Source of the DNA: Aerococcaceae bacterium DSM 111022
GTDB lineage: Bacteria; Bacillota; Bacilli; Lactobacillales; Aerococcaceae
Reading direction: 5' to 3'
Length of the DNA: 64,000 bases
Assembly: GCA_015863195.1 (NCBI GenBank)
Contig: JACBXO010000005.1
Span: 62,001 to 126,000, forward strand
Of this stretch, positions 9,394 to 19,134 are shown in pieces; the stretch's first letter is position 1, and every line of letters starts with the position of its first letter. The translations under genes were made by a program, and so were the position numbers. Below the pieces are notes generated by a model that saw nothing but the letters and a program-made list of their open reading frames with translations, ran no database searches and was not told the DNA's origin.

Positions 9394-9936
9394 GTGGCAT
9401 TAGCAATTGAAATACCATGTGAAGATGGTAACCTTGAATTAATCGTTAGACCAGCAGAAATATCGGATAGCCGTGCACTTATTTACTTATTACTAGAGCT
9501 TGAACAAGAGACGGAATATTTAGTAATCGATCGATATATGGATGTCGAACAACAAAAAGCATTAATCAATCAATATGACCAATCAATGAATAGTATTTAT
9601 TTGGTCATTGAATCAGATGATCAATTTGTAGGTATAGCTACGCTTGCAGGTAGCCAACATCCATTACAATCTCACCGTGCCACTTTAGGTATTGCCCTTT
9701 TGGAAGATTATTGGGGCTACGGTATTGGAAGTTTACTTGTTGAAGAATTGCTTGATTTTGCGGCACATTCGAATATTGAAATGATTACACTTGAAGTTGT
9801 TAGTGAAAATATAAAAGCAATTAACTTATACAAAAAATATAAATTTAATGAAGTTGGCCGTTTTTCAAATTATCTTAAATACAAACATCTGACTTATGAT
9901 GCGGTTTTAATGGAACGTATCGTGGAGCCGGAATAA
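9394..9936 (+). CDS. GNAT family N-acetyltransferase
   Basis: The protein is 180 residues from a GTG start, with GGAGAG in the end of tsaE as ribosome binding site. The GNAT core is visible: YLVIESDDQFVGIATL (strand 4 region), then the acetyl-CoA loop region LEDYWGYGIGSLLVEELL near 103-120, and NIKAINLYKKYKFNEVGRF near 141-160. The acceptor is unknown. A rimI-type gene often follows tsa genes, but this one is longer than RimI and has an N-terminal extension, so I do not assign that name. Confidence 0.82.
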   Translation: MALAIEIPCEDGNLELIVRPAEISDSRALIYLLLELEQETEYLVIDRYMDVEQQKALINQYDQSMNSIYLVIESDDQFVGIATLAGSQHPLQSHRATLGIALLEDYWGYGIGSLLVEELLDFAAHSNIEMITLEVVSENIKAINLYKKYKFNEVGRFSNYLKYKHLTYDAVLMERIVEPE

Positions 9937-9970
9937 TTCTAATGAAATTGTGCTAAAAAGGAAGTAGAGA

Positions 9971-10876
9971 ATGAAATACGAATTATTAAAAGAAACTTAC
10001 CCTCAATTAAACTTAAAATATAATGAACCACTTTCAAAATATAGTTATACAAAAACCGGTGGCCCAGCAGATGTTATTGCCTTTCCAAAATCTGTTTCTG
10101 AAGTAAAAGAAATTGTTAATTGGGCAAAAGAAAATGATTCACCAATTACTGTTTTAGGAAACTTAAGTAATTTAATTGTCCGAGATGGTGGAATGGATGG
10201 GATTGTTGTTATCCTAACCGATATGAATTCTGTAGCAGTAAGTGATAATTGTATTATCGCTGATAGCGGAGCAACTTTAATTGAGGTAACTCACTATGCT
10301 CGTGACTATCATTTAACTGGTTTAGAATTTGCATGTGGTATACCTGGTAGCATGGGTGGCGCTATTTTTATGAATGCCGGGGCATATGGCGGAGAAATGC
10401 GTGATATCCAACTAGAAGTAGATACGATTACACTAGGTGGTGAATTAAAAACATATAAACTTGAAGAGTGTGAATTTGCATATCGCCACAGTGTCTTCCA
10501 AGATAACGGAGATATTATCTTAACAACGCGTCTATGGTTAGAAAAAGGGGATATTAATCTTATTCAATCAGAGATGGACCGGGTAACGGATTTGCGTGTA
10601 AGTAAACAACCATTAGAGTATCCATCGTGTGGTAGTGTATTTAAACGACCAGAAGGCTACTTTGCTGGTAAATTAATTCAAGATGCTGGACTTCAAGGGC
10701 ACCGCATTGGTGGAGCTGAGGTTTCTAAGAAACATGCTGGATTTATTGTTAATATTGATAATGCAACAGCGACGGATTATGTTTCGGTTATCCGTCATAT
10801 TCAAAAAACAGTGTGGGAAAAAGACCAAGTTAGACTTGAAACAGAGGTTAGAATACTCGGTCGTGAAGTTAAATAA
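9971..10876 (+). CDS. murB: UDP-N-acetylenolpyruvoylglucosamine reductase
   Basis: The 301-residue flavoenzyme reduces UDP-GlcNAc-enolpyruvate to UDP-MurNAc in cytosolic peptidoglycan precursor synthesis. FAD-binding segments are YTKTGGPADVIAFP (26-39), VLGNLSNLIVRDGG (61-74) and FACGIPGSMGGAIFMNAGAYGGEM (120-143). Active-site elements are Arg172 in YRHS, Ser222 in SCGSVFKRP and the C-terminal Glu in LETEVRILG. The length and the lack of the extra tyrosine loop indicate the type IIb form usual in Gram-positives. It follows the GNAT gene by 34 bases and precedes potABCD, an order also known from streptococci, but here a terminator separates it from potA. Confidence 0.95.
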   Translation: MKYELLKETYPQLNLKYNEPLSKYSYTKTGGPADVIAFPKSVSEVKEIVNWAKENDSPITVLGNLSNLIVRDGGMDGIVVILTDMNSVAVSDNCIIADSGATLIEVTHYARDYHLTGLEFACGIPGSMGGAIFMNAGAYGGEMRDIQLEVDTITLGGELKTYKLEECEFAYRHSVFQDNGDIILTTRLWLEKGDINLIQSEMDRVTDLRVSKQPLEYPSCGSVFKRPEGYFAGKLIQDAGLQGHRIGGAEVSKKHAGFIVNIDNATATDYVSVIRHIQKTVWEKDQVRLETEVRILGREVK

Positions 10877-10886
10877 ATGAGATAAG

Positions 10887-10917
10887 ATAAGGCTTTGTAA
10901 TGAAGCCTTATTTTTTT
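10887..10917 (+). terminator. murB terminator
   Basis: ATAAGGCTT and AAGCCTTAT flank a 7-base loop and are followed by a T-run. It may be partial read-through, since potABCD continues in the same direction. Confidence 0.82.
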
Positions 10918-11000
10918 ATTTAATTTACTAAATAATGATAGCTTATCCAAAAACTTTCACGTATAATCTTCTTGCAAATAAAAAAATAAAGGGGTCAATA

Positions 11001-11012
11001 ATGACTGAATAG
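11001..11012 (+). other. Three-codon open frame (Met-Thr-Glu-stop) before potA
   Basis: ATGACTGAATAG lies behind its own AAAGGGG site at about 10988-10993. Its stop codon overlaps the AGGAG (11011-11015) that serves potA at 11024. It encodes the same three residues, MTE, with which PotA begins, in another frame. It may be a leader mini-ORF or simply a relic of a duplicated start region. Confidence 0.35.
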
Positions 11013-11023
11013 GAGACTGTGAC

Positions 11024-12121
11024 ATGACAGAAATAAGCGTTAAATTAGAAGGTGTAACAAAAAATTTTGGAGACACACAAGTTCTAAAGAAAATTGATAT
11101 GGAGTTAGAAAAAGGTAAGTTTTATACACTTTTAGGTCCCTCAGGGTGTGGTAAAACGACTATTTTGAGACTCATTGCTGGTTTTAGTGAGCCAACAACT
11201 GGAGAAATTTATTTAAACAATCAATCGATTACTTCAATACCTGCTAATAAGCGTAAAGTGAATACAGTATTCCAAGACTATGCATTATTTCCTCATATGA
11301 ATGTGTTCGATAACGTTGCCTTTGGTTTAACGATTAAAGGGTTAGATAAAGCAACAATTAAAACAAAAGTTGAAGAGGCTTTAAAATTAGTACAATTATC
11401 TGGTTATGAGAAACGCCGTATTCAAGCGATGTCTGGAGGGCAAAAGCAAAGAGTTGCCATTGCAAGAGCCTTGGTGAATGAACCAGAAGTACTTTTATTG
11501 GATGAACCATTATCAGCACTAGATTTAAAATTGAGAACAAATATGCAATATGAGTTGCGTGAGCTCCAGCAACGATTAGGTATTACATTTGTTTTTGTCA
11601 CTCATGATCAAGAAGAAGCTTTAGCAATGTCCGATTGGATTTTTGTTTTAAATAATGGCGAGGTGGTTCAATCCGGTACGCCGGTTGATATTTATGATGA
11701 ACCGATTAATCATTATGTTGCAGATTTTATAGGGGAGTCAAATATTATTCCAGCAACAATGATCGAAGATTACAGAGTAGAATTTGTGGGCCATACCTTT
11801 GCCTGTGAAGATGGTGGAATTCCAAGTGGTGAAAAGGTTGAAGTGGTTGTGCGGCCTGAGGATATTAATATTGTTCAAAAAGATACAGGACAAATCAATG
11901 CGGTTGTTGATACTACTTTGTTTAGAGGTGTTTTTAATGAAGTTATCGCTTATGACGAAGATGGTAATGAGTGGATGATTCATACGACAAAGAAAATAGA
12001 AATCAATACAACGATTGGTTTAGATATTGGACCTTCAGATATTCATGTTATGCGATTTAATGAAACGGAAGAAGATTTTGATGCCCGTCTTGAGCAATAT
12101 GATGAAGAGGTACAAGGATAG
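11024..12121 (+). CDS. potA: Spermidine/putrescine ABC transporter ATPase
   Basis: The 365-residue protein energises polyamine import at the inner membrane face. Walker [10 protein letters not shown] is at 38-46, the signature MSGGQKQR at 136-143 and Walker B LLLDEP at 157-162; a C-terminal TOBE-type regulatory region follows from about 240. The match of the whole operon, one ATPase, two permeases and a PotD-type binding protein in this order, supports the assignment. The stop codon touches the potB start with no spacer, so translation is coupled. Confidence 0.95.
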   Translation: MTEISVKLEGVTKNFGDTQVLKKIDMELEKGKFYTLLGPSGCGKTTILRLIAGFSEPTTGEIYLNNQSITSIPANKRKVNTVFQDYALFPHMNVFDNVAFGLTIKGLDKATIKTKVEEALKLVQLSGYEKRRIQAMSGGQKQRVAIARALVNEPEVLLLDEPLSALDLKLRTNMQYELRELQQRLGITFVFVTHDQEEALAMSDWIFVLNNGEVVQSGTPVDIYDEPINHYVADFIGESNIIPATMIEDYRVEFVGHTFACEDGGIPSGEKVEVVVRPEDINIVQKDTGQINAVVDTTLFRGVFNEVIAYDEDGNEWMIHTTKKIEINTTIGLDIGPSDIHVMRFNETEEDFDARLEQYDEEVQG

Positions 12122-12937
12122 ATGAAACAATTAACGAATCGAATTTTTGGCTCGCCATATATTTTCTGGATTTTAATTTTTGTTCTTGCTCCATTAGGGC
12201 TGCTTGTTTATCAATCATTTTTTGATATTCAAGGTCAATTAACTTTAAGTAATTATCTTGATTATCTGACATCAACAAATTATTTAATTATGACGGTTTC
12301 GTCATTCGTGTCAGCGGCTTTAATTACCATCATTACATTATTGCTTGCTTATCCAACGGCTTATTTATTGAGTCAAACAAAACATAAATTATTTTGGAGT
12401 ATGTTAATCATTTTGCCAACTTGGATTAATTTACTCTTAAAAGTGTATGCATTTATTGGTATTTTAAGTCAAAATGGGCCAATTGTTTCTTGGTTAAATG
12501 CGGTAGGTTTTAATGAGCCACAACTATTATTTACTAATTTAGCTTTTATTTTAGTGGCTGTGTATATTGAATTACCATTTATGATTTTACCAATTTTTAA
12601 CTCAATCGATGAAATACCACATTCCTTAGTTGAAGCGAGTAAAGACTTAGGTGCATCAAATGCGCAAACAATACGTAAAGTGATCTTTCCATTATCATTA
12701 CCGGGTATTCGAAGTGGGGTGCAAACTGTTTTTATCCCATCACTTTCTTTATTTATGATTACTCGTTTGATTGGCGGAAACCGTGTGATTACTTTAGGTA
12801 CAGCAGTTGAACAGCATTTCTTGGTGACACAAAATTGGGGAATGGGAGCAACGATTGGTGTTATTTTGATGATAACTATGGTGTTTGTAATGTACTTAAC
12901 GCGTGAGCGTAATTATGGAGGTGAGGTTAATGACTAA
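12122..12937 (+). CDS. potB: Spermidine/putrescine ABC transporter permease
   Basis: The 271-residue protein has about six membrane segments and the permease EAA-type loop SLVEASKDLGASNAQTIRKVIFPLSLPGI near 172-200, which contacts PotA. It starts right at the potA stop and overlaps potC by 8 bases. In this operon order the first permease corresponds to PotB. Confidence 0.93.
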   Translation: MKQLTNRIFGSPYIFWILIFVLAPLGLLVYQSFFDIQGQLTLSNYLDYLTSTNYLIMTVSSFVSAALITIITLLLAYPTAYLLSQTKHKLFWSMLIILPTWINLLLKVYAFIGILSQNGPIVSWLNAVGFNEPQLLFTNLAFILVAVYIELPFMILPIFNSIDEIPHSLVEASKDLGASNAQTIRKVIFPLSLPGIRSGVQTVFIPSLSLFMITRLIGGNRVITLGTAVEQHFLVTQNWGMGATIGVILMITMVFVMYLTRERNYGGEVND

Positions 12938-13745
12938 AAAGTTTAAATTTTCTTCACTTTATCTCGTGGCAGTTTTCATCGTGATGTATCTACCCATCGC
13001 GTATTTAATTTACTATTCATTTAACGCTGGCGGTGATATGACGGAATTTACAGGATTTACCCTTGAACACTATGCTAGTCTATTTTCGGATCAACGTTTG
13101 ATGACCATTGTATTGGATACTTTTATAGTGGCCTTGTTATCAGCTCTTATAGCAACTATTATAGGTACGTTTGGTGCGATTTTAATTTTCTTTACGCGTC
13201 AATATGGCCGTAAACAAGTTCTTCTTAATTTAAATAATATTTTAATGGTTACTCCAGATGTCATGATTGGTGCAAGTTTCTTAATATTATTTACGACAAT
13301 TTTACCAGTGAAACTAGGTTTTTGGACGGTGTTACTTTCACATGTGGCATTTAGTATCCCGATTGTTGTGTTGATGGTACTACCACAGTTAGCTGAATTA
13401 AATCAAAATATGATTATAGCTGCCGAAGATTTAGGAGCGAGTCCAATACAAATATTAACGCGTATTCTTTTGCCGAATTTAACAAGAGGGATTATCTCTG
13501 GTTTCTTTATGGCATTTACTTATTCATTAGATGATTTCGCAGTAACTTTCTTTGTGACAGGAAATGGATTTTCAACGATTGCTGTTGAAGTTTATTCCAG
13601 AGCAAGAACTGGAATTAGTCTAGAAATTAATGCACTAAGTACTTTGATGTTTATCATTTCGATTTTCTTAGTATGGGGTTATTATATGATTCAAGTCAAA
13701 GAGCAAGATGAAAATGAAAGTAATAATCAAAGAGGTGGGAATTAA
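12930..13745 (+). CDS. potC: Spermidine/putrescine ABC transporter permease
   Basis: The 271-residue second permease again has six membrane segments and the EAA loop AAEDLGASPIQILTRILLPNLTRGI. The frame extends upstream to 12903, but the ATG at 12930 follows GGAGGTGAGG and gives the usual N-terminus MTKKFKFSSLYLV. Its start lies within the end of potB, and its last base is the first base of the potD start codon. Confidence 0.93.
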   Translation: MTKKFKFSSLYLVAVFIVMYLPIAYLIYYSFNAGGDMTEFTGFTLEHYASLFSDQRLMTIVLDTFIVALLSALIATIIGTFGAILIFFTRQYGRKQVLLNLNNILMVTPDVMIGASFLILFTTILPVKLGFWTVLLSHVAFSIPIVVLMVLPQLAELNQNMIIAAEDLGASPIQILTRILLPNLTRGIISGFFMAFTYSLDDFAVTFFVTGNGFSTIAVEVYSRARTGISLEINALSTLMFIISIFLVWGYYMIQVKEQDENESNNQRGGN

Positions 13746-14821
13746 TGCGCGTATTACAACGTATATTTGTAGGGATTTTACTCATTGTTCTCCTATTATT
13801 TGGTATTCGTTATTTTATTAATCAATCATCGAATTCAAGTGCTGATAAAGTAGTTAATTTCTATAATTGGGGAGACTATATCGATCCCGAGGTGATTGCA
13901 GAGTTTGAAGAAGAAACGGGCTATAGTGTTGTCTATGAAACCTTTGATTCAAACGAAGCAATGCTTACAAAAGTGCAGCAAGGTGGAACCGCTTATGATG
14001 TAATCGTTCCAAGTGAATATATGGTTGAGTCGATGGCGAGTGAAGGGCTACTGATACCTTTAGATCATGAGAAATTGCCAAATATGGAACACTTAGATAG
14101 TCAATTTTTAAATATGGTATTTGATCCAGAAAATAAATACTCTCTCCCTTATTTCTGGGGTACACTAGGCATTATTTATAATGCTGCTGAATTAGAAGAT
14201 GCAAATTTTAGCAGCTGGGATGAGTTATGGAATCCAGCATACCAAAATGAAATTTTAATGATTGATGGTGCTCGAGAAGTCCTAGGGATTGGGCTGCAAA
14301 GTATGGGCTATTCACTGAATGAAAAGGATGATGCTCATTTAGTTGAAGCAGCTCAGAAAATGAAGAGCTTGATGCCAAATATTATGGCTTTAATCACTGA
14401 TGAGATAAAAATGCATTTAGTAAATGGGGAGTCAAATATTGCGGTAACTTTCTCAGGTGAAGCAATGGCAGCGATGGAAGGTAATGAAGATTTAGTCTAT
14501 GTAGTACCGGAACAAGGGTCAAATATATGGACGGATAATTTTGCGATTCCTTATAATTCCGATAATGTCGAAGGAGCTCATGCGCTAATTGATTTTTTAA
14601 CGCGTCCAGATATTTCCGTTCGAAACGCTGAATATGTTGGTTATGCTACACCAAACAAAACAGCTTTTGGTATGTTAGATAAAGAAATTACAAATGATGA
14701 GGCTAATTATCCATCTTCTGATGTGATTGAAGGTTTAGAAGCTTACCAAAGTTTAGATCAAGAAACGTTAGTTCGTTATAATGATTTATATTTAGAAGTG
14801 AAAATTGAACCCAGAGATTAA
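13745..14821 (+). CDS. potD: Spermidine/putrescine-binding protein
   Basis: The 358-residue protein captures polyamines outside the membrane. It begins with a hydrophobic segment (about 5-24) and then VNFYNWGDYIDPEVIAEFEEETG, the typical start of mature PotD. TFDSNEAMLTKVQQGG and PYFWGTLGIIYN are further family segments. There is no lipobox cysteine, so it is anchored by the N-terminal helix or released after type I cleavage; from memory the pneumococcal PotD is similar in this. It is the last gene of potABCD. Confidence 0.93.
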   Translation: MRVLQRIFVGILLIVLLLFGIRYFINQSSNSSADKVVNFYNWGDYIDPEVIAEFEEETGYSVVYETFDSNEAMLTKVQQGGTAYDVIVPSEYMVESMASEGLLIPLDHEKLPNMEHLDSQFLNMVFDPENKYSLPYFWGTLGIIYNAAELEDANFSSWDELWNPAYQNEILMIDGAREVLGIGLQSMGYSLNEKDDAHLVEAAQKMKSLMPNIMALITDEIKMHLVNGESNIAVTFSGEAMAAMEGNEDLVYVVPEQGSNIWTDNFAIPYNSDNVEGAHALIDFLTRPDISVRNAEYVGYATPNKTAFGMLDKEITNDEANYPSSDVIEGLEAYQSLDQETLVRYNDLYLEVKIEPRD

Positions 14822-14902
14822 TATGACTTTAAGATGAATATGACATTTATATACATGAATTATGTTACAATATATTTATAAAATTTGTGATAGAGGTGTC
14901 GG

Positions 14903-15295
14903 ATGAAACGCATATTTCAACAATTAATGAATTTTGCACTTGTTGGTGTATTAGCAACTTTAATTGATTATCTAGTGTTCGCTTTACTATTCAATGGTTT
15001 AAAGATAAATTATTTAATCGCTACAGTAGCAGCTTTTATCGTTTCTACTGTGTTTAACTATTGGGCAAGTATGCGTTATGTATTTTCGAGTCGTTTTGAA
15101 GATAATGAGAAAATGCGTGAATTTATGATTTTTGTTACCTTGAGCATCTCAGGATTAGTACTCACAGCACTTTTAATGAAAGTAACAGTTGATTACCTTC
15201 TAATCCATCCTAATATCGCAAAAATTCTAGTAACAGGAGTTGTCATGGTTTTTAACTTTGTTACTCGGAAGTTGTTTATCGAGGGCCGTGATTAA
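14903..15295 (+). CDS. GtrA family membrane protein
   Basis: The 130-residue protein has four membrane segments and the GtrA-type segments FALVGVLATLIDYLVFALL and FIVSTVFNYWASMRYVF. GtrA proteins are thought to flip or handle lipid-linked sugars made by a partner glycosyltransferase. That partner follows 17 bases downstream. The likely product is a glycosyl modification of a wall or teichoic polymer, but the acceptor cannot be read. Confidence 0.85.
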   Translation: MKRIFQQLMNFALVGVLATLIDYLVFALLFNGLKINYLIATVAAFIVSTVFNYWASMRYVFSSRFEDNEKMREFMIFVTLSISGLVLTALLMKVTVDYLLIHPNIAKILVTGVVMVFNFVTRKLFIEGRD

Positions 15296-15312
15296 TTGGG
15301 AAAGAGGAAATT

Positions 15313-16281
15313 ATGTTAAAGTCTAATACAATTACATTAATTGTACCTTGTTATAATGAAGAAGAAGTACTTGATTTATTTATGGATGCCGTTCTAGAAA
15401 CACAAGCTAAAATACCTCATGTATTTATTGAATTACTTCTAATTAATGATGGTTCAAAAGACGGTACATTAGCGAAATTTCAAAATTTAGCTAATCGATA
15501 TCCAGACCGAATTAATTATCTTTCTTTTTCACGTAATTTTGGTAAGGAAGCGGCTATTATGGCTGGGTTGGAGCATGCTGAAGGTGAGTGGGTTGGCTTA
15601 ATTGATGCTGATTTACAAGATCCACCGGAATTATTGATTGAAATGCATCGCTTAATTACTGAAGAAGGTTATGATGTCGCTGCAACACGTCGTGTTAGTC
15701 GTGAGGGAGAACCGCCAGTTAGATCATTTTTTGCGAATCTTTACTATAAAATTAATAATCATATTTCAGATGTACATATTGAAGAAGGTGCCAGAGATTA
15801 CCGACTAATGAATCGGGAAGTGGTCGATTCAATCTTGCGATTACAAGAAAGAAATCGTTTTTCAAAAGGACTCTTTTCTTGGGTAGGTTATGATGTTGCT
15901 TATCTAGAATACCCTAATATCGAAAGGGGAGCTGGGGAGACCTCATGGTCGTTTTCGAATTTATTCAATTATGCGATTGAAGGTTTAATGAGCTTTTCTG
16001 AGATGCCATTGAATATTGCTAGTTTTGTTGGTTTGATTAGTTTTGTTATAGCAGTTGTTTATGGTGTGATTATTATTCTCCAAACACTCATACAAGGGCC
16101 TACAACGCCGGGTTGGGCTTCATTAGCAGTCTTGATTTTAGGAATGGGTGGATTACAATTACTCTGTTTAGGTATCGTTGGTCGCTACATTGGTAAAATT
16201 TTTATCGAAAGTAAAGGTCGTCCAATTTATATTGTTAAAGAGAGCCGACAAACAGTCAAAGAAGATAATGAAAAAGAGTAA
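15313..16281 (+). CDS. Family 2 glycosyltransferase, GtrB/DPM1-like
   Basis: The 322-residue protein has an N-terminal GT-A domain, TLIVPCYNEEEVLDLF with ELLLINDGSKDGT and the metal-binding D-A-D in GLIDADLQDPPE, followed by two C-terminal membrane segments at about 230-255 and 265-295. This is the architecture of undecaprenyl-phosphate sugar transferases (GtrB, YkoT, DPM1-like). The sugar is not evident. Together with the GtrA gene it forms a two-gene unit ended by a strong terminator. Confidence 0.88.
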   Translation: MLKSNTITLIVPCYNEEEVLDLFMDAVLETQAKIPHVFIELLLINDGSKDGTLAKFQNLANRYPDRINYLSFSRNFGKEAAIMAGLEHAEGEWVGLIDADLQDPPELLIEMHRLITEEGYDVAATRRVSREGEPPVRSFFANLYYKINNHISDVHIEEGARDYRLMNREVVDSILRLQERNRFSKGLFSWVGYDVAYLEYPNIERGAGETSWSFSNLFNYAIEGLMSFSEMPLNIASFVGLISFVIAVVYGVIIILQTLIQGPTTPGWASLAVLILGMGGLQLLCLGIVGRYIGKIFIESKGRPIYIVKESRQTVKEDNEKE

Positions 16282-16284
16282 AAG

Positions 16285-16325
16285 AAAACACTCGAATCAG
16301 ATTTAGTTCTGATTTGAGTGTTTTT
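16285..16325 (+). terminator. Terminator, gtrA-gtrB-like unit and CpXC gene
   Basis: Arms of 17 bases at 16285-16301 and 16308-16324 pair with one G-T pair, loop TTTAGT, then a T-run. The A-run on the left may also serve the convergent CpXC gene. Confidence 0.88.
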
Positions 16326-16330
16326 AATTT

Positions 16331-16969
16331 TTATTTACCTTCTAGCAAATTAACTGCCCATTTTTGGTTTACGGTAATGAATTCACCTTTTGGCGTTTCT
16401 TTGGCAGCTTTTTTGTATTTTTCTTCAGCAAATTCTTGGAGACTATCATTGTAATCGACAAAAAATTGCTCATCTTCTAAAATATAATAAATTTTTGGCG
16501 CGCCTTTCGCTATAGTGAAGAAGCGGTTAAGTATTTGTGCGTCAGGTTTTTGTTTCATGAATAAGCCATCTGTTAATAATTTAACAATTTCGATAATTGA
16601 GTCAGATGCTTTGCCAAATTGTAAAATCTGAATTTTTTCAACCAATTCCGGAATGTTGCGAACTAGACGTAAATCGTAATCCGATAAATCAAAATTTGAC
16701 GGGATATATTTCATTAGGTTGTCTTTTAGTTTTTCTGTATAGTCTTGGTTAGCTAAATTAATTAGTAAAACTTTTTCTTCAGGATCATGGAAGACCATTT
16801 GAACTTCTAATTGACGTTTAGCACCACAATTAGAACATTCAAAAAAGTACAATTCATTCATTAATAGTTTTCCAACTAATTCTGGATTTTTAGAGGTATC
16901 GATATAAGTAATCATGTCTTTTTGTGATTTGTGTTGACATACAGGACAGCTTAAATTAATGGTTGACAT
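16331..16969 (-). CDS. CpXC-domain protein
   Basis: The 212-residue protein has two zinc-ribbon-like pairs, CPVC at Cys8/Cys11 and CSNC at Cys45/Cys48, in the arrangement of the CpXC domain (named for its C-P-x-C motif). The remainder is mostly helical and without recognised motifs. The domain's function is unknown; a metal-binding cytosolic protein is the safe reading. An AAGGAG site precedes the ATG. It stands alone, divergent from rpiA. Confidence 0.75.
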   Translation of the reverse strand: MSTINLSCPVCQHKSQKDMITYIDTSKNPELVGKLLMNELYFFECSNCGAKRQLEVQMVFHDPEEKVLLINLANQDYTEKLKDNLMKYIPSNFDLSDYDLRLVRNIPELVEKIQILQFGKASDSIIEIVKLLTDGLFMKQKPDAQILNRFFTIAKGAPKIYYILEDEQFFVDYNDSLQEFAEEKYKKAAKETPKGEFITVNQKWAVNLLEGK

Positions 16970-17116
16970 ATAAATGCTCCTTTTCTTGACATAGGATATC
17001 TTTATTGTAACAAAACTTTGGCTGAAAAACGATGCAATTACAGTAATAATAATCTATAATGAAAGTTATAGTGAAAGTGTTATCAACTTTCGACGAAGTT
17101 ATATGGAGGTAGGAAA

Positions 17117-17809
17117 ATGATTGATCAAGCGAAAATGGTGGCAGGAAGAAAAGCTGTCGACTATATAACAAGTGGAATGACAGTGGGGTTAGGGACCGGG
17201 TCTACAGCCTATTACTTCATTGATGAATTAGGGCGCCGTATTAGAACGGGGCAACTAGAAAATATTCAAGCAGTAGCTACCTCTAAACGTTCCCAAGAGC
17301 AAGCAGAATCTTTAGGTATTAATGTGGTTAGTCTTGATATGGTGGAATATATCGACGTTCTAGTTGATGGAGCGGATGAGACAACTTATCAAGGACATGG
17401 TATTAAAGGTGGTGGCGGTGCACTACTTTATGAAAAAATTGTTGCGATGGCTTCTAAGAAAAACATTTGGATTATCACTCCAGATAAAATGGTTGAAACA
17501 TTAGGAGCATTTCCTTTACCAATTGAAGTTATTCCTTTTGGAAGTTTGCGTTTATTTGACAACTTACGTCAAATGGGACTGAACCCTACCTTTAGAAAGC
17601 TTGAAAATGATTCTATTTTTGTAACAGATGCGGGGAATTATATTTTTGATTTACATTTACAAGAAATTCCAGCGCCACATCAATTAGCTTTAGAATTGGA
17701 CCGTATGGTCGGAGTGATTGAACATGGTTTATTTTTAGATCTGACAGATTTAATTATAGTAGGTTATGAAAATGGCGAAACACACATTCATCATTGTGGT
17801 CAGGAGTGA
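17117..17809 (+). CDS. rpiA: Ribose-5-phosphate isomerase A
   Basis: The 230-residue protein interconverts ribose 5-phosphate and ribulose 5-phosphate. It shows GLGTGSTAYYFIDELG (28-43), DVLVDGADETTYQGHGIKGGGGALLYEKIVA (near 78-108, with the substrate-binding D-G-A-D and K-G-G-G-G), and KMVETLGAFPLPIEVIPFG. All are RpiA hallmarks. GGAGG precedes the ATG. The pyrimidine phosphorylase gene follows after 7 bases; ribose 1-phosphate from nucleoside breakdown could feed into this step once converted to ribose 5-phosphate. Confidence 0.95.
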   Translation: MIDQAKMVAGRKAVDYITSGMTVGLGTGSTAYYFIDELGRRIRTGQLENIQAVATSKRSQEQAESLGINVVSLDMVEYIDVLVDGADETTYQGHGIKGGGGALLYEKIVAMASKKNIWIITPDKMVETLGAFPLPIEVIPFGSLRLFDNLRQMGLNPTFRKLENDSIFVTDAGNYIFDLHLQEIPAPHQLALELDRMVGVIEHGLFLDLTDLIIVGYENGETHIHHCGQE

Positions 17810-17816
17810 TTAACAT

Positions 17817-19115
17817 ATGAAAATGCTAGATTTAATTGAAAAGAAACAACAACATATCGAATTAACCCAGAAAGAAATTGAATGGTTAATTGAGAACTAC
17901 ACAAAAGACAATATTCCAGATTATCAAATGAGTGCCTTCTTGATGGCTGTTTATTTTCAAGGAATGACAGAAAAAGAAGCGGGTCATATGACGATGGCCA
18001 TGGCACAAAGTGGCGATATGTTAGATCTATCTGCCATTGAAGGAATTAAAGTAGACAAACATTCCACAGGTGGTGTAGGTGATACAACAACTTTAATTTT
18101 AGGTCCTTTAGTAGCGAGTTTAGGTGTACCAGTAGCTAAGATGAGTGGTCGAGGGTTGGGTCATACAGGTGGTACGATTGATAAGTTAGAAAGTATTCCA
18201 GGCTTTGATACAGAAATTGCTCAAGATAAATTTATTGAACTAGTAAATCAGAATAAATTATCTGTGGTAGGACAAACAGGGAATTTAACACCTGCTGATA
18301 AAAAAATATATGCACTTAGAGATGTATCAGGGTCTGTCCAATCGATTCCATTAATTGCGAGTTCAATTATGAGTAAAAAAATTGCATCAGGAGCGGATGC
18401 GATTGTACTTGATGTTAAAGCTGGAGACGGTGCATTCATGAAAACAGTGGATGATGCGCGTGATTTAGCTCAAACAATGGTTCGTATTGGTAATCAAGTA
18501 GGACGTAAAACACTAGCAGTATTATCAGCGATGGATCAACCATTAGGTTTTGCTGTGGGGAATAACTTAGAAGTAATTGAAGCAATTGAGACCCTTAAAG
18601 GACAAGGGCCTGAAGATTTAACCGAATTATGTCTAGTACTAGGTGCAAATATGCTTATTGCAAATGGGTATACAGATGACTATGAACAAGCAAAAGCTGA
18701 ATTAGAGGCGCAATTACATAATGGAGAAGCTTTTGAAAAATTTGTCGAATTTATCGAATTACAAGGCGGAGACGGTGACTATATCCGTGATATTTCAAAA
18801 TTCTCAAAAGCGCGTTATCAAATACCTATCGTTGCTTCACAGAGTGGCTATGTTTCAAAATGGGTAGCGCATGAAGTGGGAGAAGTAGCTCGTATGCTAG
18901 GTGCAGGCCGATTAAGTTTAACAGATGAAATTGATCCAGCAGTAGGTATCATTTTATCGAAAAAAGTGGGCGACTTTGTAGAAGCCGGCGATACAATTGC
19001 AATTATTCATAGTAATCAAGAGGATAACACCGCAGAAATTTCACGCATGGAAGAGGCAGTAACAGTAGATAAGCAGCAAATTCAATCATCATTAATTATT
19101 GATATGATTGAATAA
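17817..19115 (+). CDS. pdp: Pyrimidine-nucleoside phosphorylase
   Basis: The 432-residue enzyme splits uridine and thymidine with phosphate. The family signature SGRGLGHTGGTIDKLESIPG lies near 109-128, preceded by VDKHSTGGVGDTTTL (phosphate and K+ site). A C-terminal barrel-sandwich domain with YVSKWVAHEVGEVARMLGAGR follows. Low-GC Gram-positives usually have the broad Pdp type rather than thymidine-only DeoA; that choice is from family knowledge. Its ribosome binding site AGGAG lies in the end of rpiA. Confidence 0.92.
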   Translation: MKMLDLIEKKQQHIELTQKEIEWLIENYTKDNIPDYQMSAFLMAVYFQGMTEKEAGHMTMAMAQSGDMLDLSAIEGIKVDKHSTGGVGDTTTLILGPLVASLGVPVAKMSGRGLGHTGGTIDKLESIPGFDTEIAQDKFIELVNQNKLSVVGQTGNLTPADKKIYALRDVSGSVQSIPLIASSIMSKKIASGADAIVLDVKAGDGAFMKTVDDARDLAQTMVRIGNQVGRKTLAVLSAMDQPLGFAVGNNLEVIEAIETLKGQGPEDLTELCLVLGANMLIANGYTDDYEQAKAELEAQLHNGEAFEKFVEFIELQGGDGDYIRDISKFSKARYQIPIVASQSGYVSKWVAHEVGEVARMLGAGRLSLTDEIDPAVGIILSKKVGDFVEAGDTIAIIHSNQEDNTAEISRMEEAVTVDKQQIQSSLIIDMIE

Positions 19116-19134
19116 GTCTGAAAGGAGGATAACA

